A DNA stretch of 38,698 bases, taken from contig JACRGN010000234.1 of assembly GCA_016234205.1 (NCBI GenBank), positions 1 through 38,698 of the forward strand. The letters are read 5' to 3'. Within the stretch, counting starts at the first letter, position 1; every line of letters begins with the position of its first letter. The DNA is from Nitrospinota bacterium. GTDB taxonomy: Bacteria > Nitrospinota > Nitrospinia > UBA9942. The notes beneath the pieces were generated by a model. That model ran no database searches. It saw only the letters and a program-made list of their open reading frames with translations, and was not told the origin of the DNA. The position numbers were made by a program, and so were the translations under genes. Of the stretch, positions 8,425 through 16,155 are shown one piece after another.

Positions 8425-9504
8425 TTATGTATCTGAGTTTTTATGAAAATGTCCCCTGTTATTGATTAAATGCTGAACAATTGTCGGGTCTAATTTTGTC
8501 CCTGATATATTTTTAATCTCAGTAATCGCATTCTCTGTGGAAAGGGATTTACGATATGGCCGGTTGCTTGTCAACGCATCAAATACATCAGCTACTGCAA
8601 TAATCCGTGAGAGGAGGGGAATCTGGCCATCTTTCAATCCGTCCGGGTAACCTGTTCCGTCATAATTTTCATGGTGATGCTTTATAATCTTGCTTACATT
8701 TTTAAATGAGCTTATCTCAGAGATAATCTTTTCACCAATTAAAGAGTGTTCTTTTATCATATTAAACTCTTTTTCACTAAGGGCATCTATCTTGTTCAGG
8801 ATAGAATCGGCAATTCCTATCTTGCCAAGGTCGTGCAGGAGAGCGGCGAATTCAAGGTCGGTCTTTTCCTCTTCTGAAATACTAAGTAATTCACCAATCT
8901 TAAGGCAGGTGAAACGCATCCTGTCACAATGCCCCCTTGTATATTTATCCTTCGCCTCAATTGCCTCGGCAAGCACCTTTACCATCTGGAAATTCATTTT
9001 CTGCAGTGTTTCATAAGCATTCTCAAGTTCAATCGTTTTATTATTAAGCTCATCTGTCCTCATCTCTACCTTCTTTTCTAAGAGGGTGCGATATTCCATA
9101 TTCTCTCTTTCTAATTTTTTATTTTGAATCAGGAGGTCTCTGTTGTGCAGGGCGTTCTGGACAGTATTTAAGAGGTGTTCTTTTGTAATCGGCTTTATAA
9201 GGAAATCAAAGGCACCCATCTTCATGGCGTCAATGGTAATATTTAAGTCCATCAAGCCTGTAAGGATTAGGACAGGAATATCATCATAATTCTTTTTAAC
9301 ATATTCCAGTATCTGAAGCCCATTTACCTCCGGCATTCTAATGTCACTGATGACAAGCTCGTAATTGTTATTTTTAAGCTCATCAAATATCCCGGAGCCA
9401 CCGGCTGACTGGATGACTGAATAGTTTCCCTTGGTTAAATGGATAGAGAGGGTCTTTCTTATAATCTCTTCATCGTCTATAACGAGGATTGGTCTTTTTT
9501 GCAT
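8425..9504 (-). CDS. Response regulator with HD-GYP cyclic-di-GMP phosphodiesterase domain
   Basis: The 359-aa protein has a receiver domain at 1-120 (acidic pocket DDE near 10-13, phospho-Asp D54 in VISDIRMPE, Lys in FLIKP), a coiled-coil linker at about 125-175, and an HD-GYP domain from about 175. The metal and catalytic motifs are intact: HDLGKIG at 224, HHHEN at 276 and YDGTGYPDG at 281, followed by ADVFDALTSNRPYR. It should hydrolyse cyclic di-GMP when phosphorylated, probably by the dCache kinase encoded next. It is the first gene of the minus-strand operon, divergent from the kinase at 9751. The upstream SD is weak. Its presence links the chemosensory operon to c-di-GMP output such as surface attachment. 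Confidence 0.93.
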   Translation of the reverse strand: MQKRPILVIDDEEIIRKTLSIHLTKGNYSVIQSAGGSGIFDELKNNNYELVISDIRMPEVNGLQILEYVKKNYDDIPVLILTGLMDLNITIDAMKMGAFDFLIKPITKEHLLNTVQNALHNRDLLIQNKKLERENMEYRTLLEKKVEMRTDELNNKTIELENAYETLQKMNFQMVKVLAEAIEAKDKYTRGHCDRMRFTCLKIGELLSISEEEKTDLEFAALLHDLGKIGIADSILNKIDALSEKEFNMIKEHSLIGEKIISEISSFKNVSKIIKHHHENYDGTGYPDGLKDGQIPLLSRIIAVADVFDALTSNRPYRKSLSTENAITEIKNISGTKLDPTIVQHLINNRGHFHKNSDT

Positions 9505-9516
9505 ATTAAAATTATA

Positions 9517-9577
9517 AGTGTCAGTGTCAGTGTCAGTTAAAGGAATTGTTTTTTTCTCACACTGACACTTACACTTA
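9517..9577. repeat. GTGTCA-family inverted repeat (copy B)
   Basis: AGTGTCAGTGTCAGTGTCAG is paired with CACTGACACTTACACTT around a TTAAAGGAATTGTTTTTTT loop. Loop and arms match the copy at 2800-2864 in reverse orientation. It lies in the divergent intergenic region 9505-9750. Confidence 0.85.
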
Positions 9578-9669
9578 CGCTTTAAGTTTTTGTGCTATAT
9601 ACAACACTACTTGTATCAAAAGACACAAGAACTAATAATAGATATAACAAATAAGGTTATTTTTCGGTA

Positions 9670-9698
9670 TTGTTTTTTGAATAGATGTTAATTATAAT
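9670..9698 (+). promoter_or_regulatory. Candidate sigma-70 promoter for the sensor kinase operon
   Basis: TTGTTT at 9670-9675 is separated by exactly 17 bp from a consensus TATAAT at 9693-9698. Transcription would begin near 9705, about 45 nt before the ATG at 9751. The -35 match is only three of six bases, so this is a moderate call. Confidence 0.5.
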
Positions 9699-9718
9699 AA
9701 CCTATCATATTTAATGTA

Positions 9719-9734
9719 TCCAATTATCATGCCA
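9719..9734 (-). promoter_or_regulatory. Weak sigma-54-like site towards the chemosensory operon
   Basis: Read on the minus strand it is TGGCATGATAATTGGA, matching the -24 element and spacing but with GG instead of the usual GC at -12. It lies about 215 bp before the HD-GYP gene. The mismatch falls in the most conserved position, so it may be non-functional. Confidence 0.2.
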
Positions 9735-9750
9735 AAGTAAAGAAATTGCA

Positions 9751-11301
9751 ATGAATTTTTTAAATAGGCTTCAAGTAAAAATAATATTACCTATCATTCT
9801 CTCTATCGTCATAATTTTCTCCATAATGATATATATTGTGGATAGGATGGAGAGGGGACTGTTTCATGAGGACTGGCTTGTCAAGACTAAGATATATACA
9901 AATTCTATTTCTGCAATGATAGAAAAAGAAATGGAAGGGAAAAGACCTTTTATTGCCCGGGACCTAATCCATAAGTTGAAAAAAATTCCTGGTATGAAAA
10001 ATTTACAGGTTATCAGAACAAATGGAAAAGAGGCATTTGAGGATTTTGAAACATTTTATAAGGTAAAGGAGATTTATCTGTTTTCCCCTGAGGTTATAGG
10101 GGAGTATTTGAATTTAAAAGAGGGAAAAGCAAATGTAGTCAGTGATGAGAGGGTAGAAGCTGTTATGAAGGAGGGGAAGGAGAAAGAGTATTATGGTTAT
10201 GACGAAAACGGAAAGGTGTTCTATGATTATTATCTGCCAATTTTAAATAAATCTGAATGTCATAAATGCCATGGTGACAAAGAAAAGATTCGTGGTATTT
10301 TAAAAATCTCTCTATCCGATGAAAAATTTGCCGAGCATCTGAACAACCACCTCTCTATCATGTTATGGATATCTGCAGCTACTGTAATCATTCTGATAAT
10401 TGTGATTAGCTGGATTGTTTATAAACTGGTTTCCAAGCCGCTGAATACTGTTATTAAGACAATAAAGGAGATTGAGCATGGCGATAAAAATCAGAGGATT
10501 GGTTTGGAATCAAATGATGAGATTGGATATATGGCAACGCATTTTAATATAATGCTTGACAGACTGAAACAGGAGGGACACCTCGCATCTCTCGGCAAAA
10601 TCTCGGCTGTTTTGGCACATGAGATAAAAAATCCGATTGCCGGAATCAGCGGTGCAGTGCAGTTGATTGATGAGGGGCTCCCTGCATCTGACCCGAAGAG
10701 GGAGATTATAAATAAGATAATCAAGGAGGTTCAGAGGTTAGATTCAATGCTCAAAGACCTTCTCAAGTTCTCAAAGCCTATTACTGTAAATCCAAAAGTG
10801 CATGATTTGAATAAAGTGATAACAGATACAATTCATCTGCTGGAATTTAAATGCAGAAAGGGTAAAATATCCATTGACACAAATCTTGACAGCAATATTC
10901 CCAATATCTTTATTGACAGGGAGAAGATTCAACAGGTGTTACTTAATATCTGCATCAATGCTATTGAGTCAATGAAGGAAGATGGAAAACTTACAATTGC
11001 TACATCAATGGATAAACCGAGTGGCAGCGAATACATCCAGATAGATATTTCTGATACCGGATGCGGCATATCTCCTGATGTCATGAAAAATATCTTTACC
11101 CCTTTTTTCACAACCAAGAAAGAGGGTAGCGGGCTGGGACTGCCGATTAGCTTGAGAATAGTTGAAAAACATATGGGGACGATAAAAACAGAAAGTGTTG
11201 TTGACAAGGGGAGTAAGTTTTTAATAATATTACCTATTGATAATTCATTAAATATTCTTAAAGGAGATGCCGAATATAATGACAGCGAGGTATTATTATG
11301 A
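9751..11301 (+). CDS. Sensor histidine kinase with periplasmic CxxCH (Tll0287/DUF3365-like) domain
   Basis: The 516-aa protein has TM1 at about 10-30, a periplasmic domain to about 200 ending in SECHKCHGDKEKIRG (CxxCH at 170-174, expected to hold covalent heme c), TM2 at about 202-223 and HAMP. HisKA has His at about 290 in LAHEIKNPIAG, and the HATPase has VLLNICINAIESM, ISDTGCGIS and PFFTTKKEGSGLGL. It would report periplasmic redox state or ligand binding to the NtrC-type regulator encoded next, with which it shares a 4-bp ATGA overlap, typical of translational coupling. It is divergent from the chemosensory operon, whose MCP carries the same kind of sensor. The start has no strong SD; a sigma-70-like promoter lies 50 bp upstream. 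Confidence 0.94.
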   Translation: MNFLNRLQVKIILPIILSIVIIFSIMIYIVDRMERGLFHEDWLVKTKIYTNSISAMIEKEMEGKRPFIARDLIHKLKKIPGMKNLQVIRTNGKEAFEDFETFYKVKEIYLFSPEVIGEYLNLKEGKANVVSDERVEAVMKEGKEKEYYGYDENGKVFYDYYLPILNKSECHKCHGDKEKIRGILKISLSDEKFAEHLNNHLSIMLWISAATVIILIIVISWIVYKLVSKPLNTVIKTIKEIEHGDKNQRIGLESNDEIGYMATHFNIMLDRLKQEGHLASLGKISAVLAHEIKNPIAGISGAVQLIDEGLPASDPKREIINKIIKEVQRLDSMLKDLLKFSKPITVNPKVHDLNKVITDTIHLLEFKCRKGKISIDTNLDSNIPNIFIDREKIQQVLLNICINAIESMKEDGKLTIATSMDKPSGSEYIQIDISDTGCGISPDVMKNIFTPFFTTKKEGSGLGLPISLRIVEKHMGTIKTESVVDKGSKFLIILPIDNSLNILKGDAEYNDSEVLL

Positions 11302-12716
11302 AAAAGGCAAGGGTATTGGTAGTTGATGATGAAAATATTATTGCATGGACACTTCAGGAAAAACTGATCAAAGAGGGTTTTGAGGTCAGGACGGTGGAGA
11401 ATGGGGAATCCGCAATTAATTCCATCAAGGAAGATATGCCTGATTTAGCCTTTGTAGATGTCTTCTTGCCTGATATAGGTGGAATTCAGGTATTGAAGGA
11501 GATTATCAGTTTGAATGAGGAAATCCCTGTAATCATGGTTACAGGCTCAGGTTCAGTTGATACAGCAGTTACTGCCATGAAGCTCGGGGCTTATGATTAT
11601 ATCAATAAGCCTTTTAACCTTGCCGAGGTTGCCATTATTGCAAAAAAGGCAATTGAGTCTAAGAGGGTAAGCCGGGAGGTTTCATGGAGATTAGAAAAAG
11701 AGAAGAAGACACACAGTATTGGCAATATAATCGGTGAGAGTAAAGAGATAAAAGGTGTCCTTGATATGATTCAGAAGATAGTCCAGAGTGATGCTACTAC
11801 TGTCCTGATAGAAGGGGAGAGCGGGACAGGGAAGGACCTTGTGGGAAGGGCTATACATTATACGAGCAGAAGGTCAGCAAGGCCTTTCATGGATATAAAT
11901 TGTACTGCGCTGCCGGATACCCTTGTCGAGAGCGAACTTTTTGGATACGAAAAAGGGGCATTTACAGACGCCAAAGCAAAAAAAGTTGGTCTCTTTGAGC
12001 TTGCAGACGGGGGGAGTGTCCTCCTTGATGAGATAGGTGATATGCCCATAGCTACACAGACAAAACTTCTTAAATTTATTGAGAATAAACGTTTCAAAAG
12101 GGTTGGAGGGGCTTCAGATATTGAAGTGGATGTGAGGATTATAGCGGCAACTAACAAGAACCTTAAAGAGGAGATTAAGAGTGGAAAGTTCAGGGAGGAT
12201 TTGTATTATCGCTTAAAGGTGATACCAATTTTTATACCGCCTCTCAGGGTAAGGACGGGCGATATACTTATTCTTGCCAATTATTTTATAAATAAATTCA
12301 ATCAGGAGTTTAGGAAAGATGTAAAAGGACTGTCATCAAAGGCTGAAAAGGCTATTTTATCATATCAATGGCCTGGAAATGTCAGAGAATTAAAAAATGT
12401 TATTGAGAGGGCGATTATCCTTGAGAGTAAAGATAAGATATTAATTGAGCATCTCCCGATTGAAGTTGTAGAGGGTGCTCCTTTTAAAGAGGAGGAACGG
12501 CAGCAGCAATCAAATTTTACCCTTCCAGAAAATGGAGTTCCCCTTGAAGAAGTAGAAAAAAATCTATTGATACAGGCATTAAAAAAGGCAAATGGAAACC
12601 AATCAAAGGCAGCAAAACTTCTAAGTTTGAGCAGATATGCACTGCGGTATAGATTGAAAAAGATTGGATATTTAAAAATAGATTCGACAGATTCAGAAAT
12701 CACACAATCTGTTTAG
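11298..12716 (+). CDS. NtrC-family sigma-54-dependent response regulator
   Basis: The 472-aa protein has three standard domains: receiver (phospho-Asp D54 in FVDVFLPD), AAA+ sigma-54 activator (Walker A GESGTGKD at 173-180, LLDEIGDMP Walker B, Arg-rich VRTGDI region) and a Fis-type HTH near 425-460 (NQSKAAKLLSLSRYALRYRL). The sigma-54 contact loop reads GAFTDA rather than GAFTGA, a variant seen in other members of this family. It should be phosphorylated by the overlapping kinase and activate RNA polymerase-sigma-54. A textbook -24/-12 site begins six bases after its stop codon, and two more lie in the cytochrome locus, so these genes are the obvious targets. Target assignment is inference. 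Confidence 0.95.
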   Translation: MKKARVLVVDDENIIAWTLQEKLIKEGFEVRTVENGESAINSIKEDMPDLAFVDVFLPDIGGIQVLKEIISLNEEIPVIMVTGSGSVDTAVTAMKLGAYDYINKPFNLAEVAIIAKKAIESKRVSREVSWRLEKEKKTHSIGNIIGESKEIKGVLDMIQKIVQSDATTVLIEGESGTGKDLVGRAIHYTSRRSARPFMDINCTALPDTLVESELFGYEKGAFTDAKAKKVGLFELADGGSVLLDEIGDMPIATQTKLLKFIENKRFKRVGGASDIEVDVRIIAATNKNLKEEIKSGKFREDLYYRLKVIPIFIPPLRVRTGDILILANYFINKFNQEFRKDVKGLSSKAEKAILSYQWPGNVRELKNVIERAIILESKDKILIEHLPIEVVEGAPFKEEERQQQSNFTLPENGVPLEEVEKNLLIQALKKANGNQSKAAKLLSLSRYALRYRLKKIGYLKIDSTDSEITQSV

Positions 12717-12721
12717 TCTAA

Positions 12722-12737
12722 TGGCATATTAATTGCT
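12722..12737 (+). promoter_or_regulatory. Sigma-54 (-24/-12) promoter for the triheme cytochrome operon
   Basis: TGGCATATTAATTGCT fits the consensus TGGCAYRNNNNTTGCW at every constrained position, with GG and GC ten bases apart. Predicted transcription start is near 12748, leaving a leader of about 168 nt before the cytochrome ATG at 12916. It lies directly after the sigma-54 activator gene. Confidence 0.85.
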
Positions 12738-12772
12738 GTTTATATATCCGCTTATTTATTTTATAAAACATT

Positions 12773-12794
12773 AGGAGGTGAACTGCCTATGTAA
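12773..12794 (+). other. Strong SD followed by an ATG-TAA start-stop element in the cytochrome leader
   Basis: AGGAGGTG (12773-12780), eight bases, then ATG immediately followed by TAA (12789-12794). This is either a minimal start-stop ORF or, from GTG 12778, a 14-codon peptide. It lies in the predicted 5' leader of the sigma-54 transcript. It may also be the relic of a lost gene. Confidence 0.4.
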
Positions 12795-12894
12795 TTTGTT
12801 GAAATATCTGTTTTATTTTTAGGGTTACATAAAAATTTAAAAAGATAGAATGGGCAATATAACACTTAAAGAGTGCGAAAATACACAGAAAACT

Positions 12895-12910
12895 AAAAAA
12901 AAGGGGGGGG
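12895..12910 (+). repeat. A8G8 homopolymer tract at the ribosome-binding site
   Basis: Eight A then eight G residues, ending five bases before the ATG at 12916. The G run is the only SD-like sequence for the cytochrome. Length changes by strand slippage would alter SD strength or spacing. Confidence 0.6.
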
Positions 12911-12915
12911 ATGAA

Positions 12916-13296
12916 ATGAAATTCAAATTTTTGATTGTTTTGTTTTTAGGTTTATTTACTCTTCTTTCTATGCCAGAATTTTCACGTGCAGAATATGGCG
13001 ATATCATACTAAATAGAAAGGCTGAAAGTATGAGGAAGGCAGGGGTTAATGATGTCATGTTTCCCCACTGGTTTCATCGTATAAGATTCAAGTGTAAAGT
13101 ATGTCATGAAGATATTTTTATTTTAAAGGCAGGCGCTAATGATATTAACATGAGTCTGATCATGAATGGAGAGAAATGCGGGAAGTGTCATAATGGGATT
13201 ATTGCATGGGAACCGCTTTATTGTGATAGATGTCATTCTTGGGAACCAGGATGGCTCCCCGGACCGGTTCAGCATTCAAAGAAGGTATCTAAATAG
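12916..13296 (+). CDS. Exported triheme c7-type cytochrome, first of three
   Basis: I chose ATG 12916 over the track start at 12850: it follows a G-rich SD (8 Gs, 5 bp) and immediately gives a signal peptide, MKFKFLIVLFLGLFTLL..., probably cut after FSRA. The mature chain has three CxxCH motifs (CKVCH, CGKCH, CDRCH) plus histidines in FPHWFHR for axial ligation, matching the c(7)-type triheme domain (c3/c7 superfamily) common in Geobacter-like electron-transfer proteins. About 126 aa, so a single domain. The GANDINM segment recurs in the next two genes, showing they are paralogues. It should act in periplasmic electron transfer. The operon is preceded by a sigma-54 promoter. Confidence 0.92.
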   Translation: MKFKFLIVLFLGLFTLLSMPEFSRAEYGDIILNRKAESMRKAGVNDVMFPHWFHRIRFKCKVCHEDIFILKAGANDINMSLIMNGEKCGKCHNGIIAWEPLYCDRCHSWEPGWLPGPVQHSKKVSK

Positions 13297-13348
13297 ATAA
13301 CAATAAATTTTATGGATTATTGAATTGACTGGGAGGGAATTTAATACG

Positions 13349-14131
13349 ATGAAAACTGATAAAAGACTTATAATGATATTAATGTTTTTGACAATTTTTG
13401 TTGTATCCTTTAATTATTCTGCCTTATCTGCTGAAAAAAAAATAGAAAAGAAGACGAAGGTTAAAGAGACGACCCCTAAACCGGTTGAGCAGTCTACTCC
13501 ATCTGCTGAAAAACCTGCTGAAACGATGCCACCTGTTAGTGGGGCAGAAGAATCATCAGGAAAAACTCTTGACCCAAAAGACCCAAGGAGCCTTATTTAC
13601 CTTGATACAAAAGGAAATAAGGCTGGAACAGGCGATGTTACTAAGTCAGGTGTTGCATCTACATTTGCCAAAGTTGGAGCGGGATGGCATCCCGCCGCAC
13701 TTGCAGAAACAAATCTTCCTATGGATAAATATAAATTAGTGGATTGGGCTAAAATTGTTAAGGAAAAGATAATAGCCCCTCAGTATAGCTTAGATATGAA
13801 CGCAAAGCCGGAAGATGAACAGATGATTGATTTAAATATACTGTTTGAGACTAAAAGTGATTTTATGGATAATGTTATATTTCCGCATAACATACATACA
13901 TGGTGGCTAAAGTGTGAGATATGTCATGAAACTGTCGGCGGGCCTATTTTTGAGCCTTCTGCAGGGGCAAACGATGTAAAAATGGTAGAAATGGCAGGAG
14001 GGAAATGGTGCGGCAGATGTCATAATAAAATAGCATTTCCGCTTGCAGATTGTAAGAGATGCCACATTTCGGCCAAGGGGGTAAAGCCCGATGAGAGCGT
14101 AACTTTAAGAACAATATCAAAATCTAAGTAA
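13349..14131 (+). CDS. Exported triheme c7-type cytochrome with Pro/Thr-rich N-terminal linker
   Basis: The track uses a TTG at 13325; ATG 13349 follows GGGAGGGA and gives a signal peptide MKTDKRLIMILMFLTIF... ending in ALSA. Then comes a Lys/Thr/Pro-rich low-complexity stretch (residues about 30-75) and a region of no recognised fold. The C-terminal triheme domain has CEICH, CGRCH and CKRCH, with FPHNIHTWW supplying further histidines and a SAGANDVKM segment matching its neighbours. At 260 aa it is twice the length of the flanking paralogues; the extension could anchor it to the cell envelope or to a partner. The gene lies between the two short triheme genes, in the same operon. Confidence 0.9.
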   Translation: MKTDKRLIMILMFLTIFVVSFNYSALSAEKKIEKKTKVKETTPKPVEQSTPSAEKPAETMPPVSGAEESSGKTLDPKDPRSLIYLDTKGNKAGTGDVTKSGVASTFAKVGAGWHPAALAETNLPMDKYKLVDWAKIVKEKIIAPQYSLDMNAKPEDEQMIDLNILFETKSDFMDNVIFPHNIHTWWLKCEICHETVGGPIFEPSAGANDVKMVEMAGGKWCGRCHNKIAFPLADCKRCHISAKGVKPDESVTLRTISKSK

Positions 14132-14133
14132 AG

Positions 14134-14484
14134 ATGAATAAAAGGATACTTAGAGGAGGATTATTGTTGGTTTTGTGTTTTATTGCGGATATAGGGATTT
14201 CTATATTTCCAGTTCAAGCAGTTGAGAAGAAACCGCAAGATATTATTATTTTCAATAACCAAAAGGCAAGCAGGGGAAAAGCTGATATGCCCCCTGCCCG
14301 CTTTTCACATTCTATTCATAATAAAAAGCTAAAGTGTAAAGATTGCCATCCCTCTGTTTTTAAAGAGAAAAAAGGGGCGAATATAGTTACAATGAAGAAA
14401 AATATTAATGGCGAGTATTGTGGAAAATGCCACAATGGACAATTTGTATGGGATATGTCAGCTTGTCGCCGTTGTCATGTTTAG
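14134..14484 (+). CDS. Exported triheme c7-type cytochrome, third of three
   Basis: The 116-aa protein starts two bases after the previous stop. The signal peptide has a cut near VQAVEK. The mature domain contains FSHSIHNKKLKCKDCH, then CGKCH and a terminal CRRCH, so three hemes, with the GANIVTM segment aligning to GANDINM and GANDVKM of the upstream paralogues. It fits a periplasmic electron carrier feeding or draining the hexaheme cytochromes downstream. It is followed by a 350-bp non-coding stretch that includes a sigma-54 site. No clear terminator hairpin follows it, although a T-run is present at 14497. Confidence 0.92.
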   Translation: MNKRILRGGLLLVLCFIADIGISIFPVQAVEKKPQDIIIFNNQKASRGKADMPPARFSHSIHNKKLKCKDCHPSVFKEKKGANIVTMKKNINGEYCGKCHNGQFVWDMSACRRCHV

Positions 14485-14834
14485 CAGTTTTGTTTTTTTT
14501 AAATTAATTATGTGTAAAATTAACTATAAGTATGCAATAAGACACACTTCGTATTAAAATTTAATCCTTCCATTATGATTTGTAAAATCCTAAATTATGC
14601 ATTAATCACAGGCTAACACAGTTAAGCACATGTAAAACAAATAATTAAATTCCTTTTTTTGAATTTAAAATATATTTTAACTCATTGAATAATCGTTATA
14701 AATTTGTGATTTTATGATGCATAAATATGGGCATCTTTAAAATATGTTTTACCATTTTTTCTAATAGTAATACTCTTTATAATAATGGCATGATAAATGC
14801 TTATTTATGATTATCAAGAAGTTTAATTTAAGTA
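14485..14834. other. 350-bp AT-rich intergenic region before the hexaheme cytochrome
   Basis: No ORF of substance. It holds a T-run near 14493-14501, a TTAAAATATATTTTAA palindrome near 14665-14680, two ATGCAT palindromes (about 14595 and 14714) and, at its end, a sigma-54 promoter. It has none of the short-period palindromes found at most other junctions, consistent with a real regulatory region; activator sites would be expected here. Confidence 0.6.
14786..14801 (+). promoter_or_regulatory. Sigma-54 (-24/-12) promoter for the first hexaheme cytochrome
   Basis: TGGCATGATAAATGCT matches TGGCAYRNNNNTTGCW except A for T at one -14 position; GG and GC are ten bases apart. Predicted start is near 14812, about 32 nt before ATG 14844. 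Confidence 0.75.
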
Positions 14835-14843
14835 TTGAAATAT

Positions 14844-16055
14844 ATGAAAAAAAAGACTTGTATCACATATAGTATATCTTTTGTCCTATTTTTAGCCTTT
14901 TTATTATACAGTATCCCTGTTTCAGCAGTGCATAAAGGTGCGGGTAACCTAACTTGCGGCAATTGCCATACTATGCATAACAGTCAGGGTAACAGCGGTC
15001 TTGGTGGTGTGTCCGGTGGTTCCCTCATTTTGCTCAGGGCGGATGGTATAACAGGCAGAGAAAATATTCACAAACTTTGTCTGCAATGTCATGCGGATAC
15101 TGGAGGTCAGGCAGATACCCAACATGCACCACATGGTCAATATGCTCCAAAGGTTCACTCCGCAACTGCGACATGGAATCAGGATACTCATCTTACTGCT
15201 ATAGGGGCGGGCGGGAATTTCTATCCCGAGGTTGATGCTACAAATTTTGCATTAAGTTCAAGCGGACAAACTGCTGGTCTTGGAAAAGGACATTCTCTTG
15301 GCCTTACAAATGTAACACCTCCTGGTGGAGATACAGCAATAACAGGTTTCTCATGCACAGCCTGCCATGACCCTCATGGGACTGCAGATGCTAATGATCA
15401 AGGCATAAACAAATTTAGGAACTTAAGAAAATCAGCAACAAATGCCGGCAACAATGCCGGTGTTACACTTACTGCTGGAGATTTTACAAGTTGGGTGGGG
15501 GGGATTAACGGAACGAATTTTACAGGGGTATCCCTTCCCGGTGGAAGCGGGGCAGGGGCAGTAGCATGGCCGGTAATCAGCACCACACCTACAGGTAATT
15601 CTGCAGATGCTGCTAACAGTAACTCCTATGGTGGGGGTAGTACGGGTGGTATTTCAAGATGGTGTGCCCAGTGCCATGATAACTGGCATGAGGCTCTTAC
15701 AACGGGAAATCTTGATAACAATAGTATGGATTGGCACAGGCATCCGGTTGATAATCTTTTGAGTGATACAACAACTACTTCAGGTGCAGGAGTAACTATT
15801 ATAAATACTGCTAATTATTCAGTTACAACTGCGGGTCAGTATCTACCGGTTGCGAGTGGTTCAGGGGCTAATAGAGTATTTTATAAAACCAATGAATCAA
15901 CAGATAAGGTTATGTGTCTATCCTGCCATTTTGCTCATGGTGGTCCTTACAATGACAATCTACGATGGGATTATACCTCATCTGTTTCATCAGGTAGTCA
16001 GAACGGCAATGGTGTGCCTTCAACCAGAGGGTGTCAGTTGTGTCATAATAGGTGA
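14844..16055 (+). CDS. Secreted hexaheme c-type cytochrome, OmcS-like
   Basis: Start taken as ATG 14844 (track begins at a TTG); the signal peptide ends near PVSA. Six CxxCH motifs occur in the order CGNCHTMHN, CLQCHADTGG, CTACHDPHG, CAQCH, CLSCHFAHGG and a C-terminal CQLCHNR, with a GKGHSLGL histidine before the third and WHRHPVD after the fourth. From memory, Geobacter OmcS has the same six motifs in the same order, including CHTMHN, CHDPHG, RHPxG and a CxxCH at the extreme C-terminus, at similar length (about 400 aa). OmcS polymerises into extracellular heme wires. Gly/Ser/Thr-rich loops fit a surface or secreted protein. Filament formation is inferred from this similarity. It is ended by a strong terminator. 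Confidence 0.9.
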   Translation: MKKKTCITYSISFVLFLAFLLYSIPVSAVHKGAGNLTCGNCHTMHNSQGNSGLGGVSGGSLILLRADGITGRENIHKLCLQCHADTGGQADTQHAPHGQYAPKVHSATATWNQDTHLTAIGAGGNFYPEVDATNFALSSSGQTAGLGKGHSLGLTNVTPPGGDTAITGFSCTACHDPHGTADANDQGINKFRNLRKSATNAGNNAGVTLTAGDFTSWVGGINGTNFTGVSLPGGSGAGAVAWPVISTTPTGNSADAANSNSYGGGSTGGISRWCAQCHDNWHEALTTGNLDNNSMDWHRHPVDNLLSDTTTTSGAGVTIINTANYSVTTAGQYLPVASGSGANRVFYKTNESTDKVMCLSCHFAHGGPYNDNLRWDYTSSVSSGSQNGNGVPSTRGCQLCHNR

Positions 16056-16093
16056 TGCGAAGCATCATTCCGAGCGAATGCAAGGAATCTTGA
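16054..16093. repeat. GATGCGAAGCATC / ATTCCGAGCGAATGCAAGGAATC element
   Basis: Two short palindromes back to back directly after the hexaheme stop codon. This differs from the microsatellite-like families elsewhere in the window. Confidence 0.5.
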
Positions 16094-16110
16094 GACTAAA
16101 AGTTTAAAAT

Positions 16111-16143
16111 GGGAGGCTTGTAAAAAAGCTTCCCTTTTTTTTT
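16111..16143 (+). terminator. Rho-independent terminator after the hexaheme cytochrome
   Basis: GGGAGGCTT and AAGCTTCCC form a 9-bp stem (one G-U pair) with a six-base loop, followed by nine T residues. It separates the hexaheme gene from the NHL gene that starts 13 bp later. Confidence 0.85.
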
Positions 16144-16155
16144 GCCTTGATAAAT

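Noticed and set aside
11298-12716. GAFTDA in place of GAFTGA as evidence of a defective activator
   Set aside because: This variant occurs in other NtrC-family members and all other AAA+ motifs are intact.
12850-12915. Upstream start (MGNITLKECENTQKT...) for the first triheme cytochrome
   Set aside because: It would place 22 polar residues before the signal peptide and run through the A8G8 tract; ATG 12916 has the better SD and a clean signal peptide.
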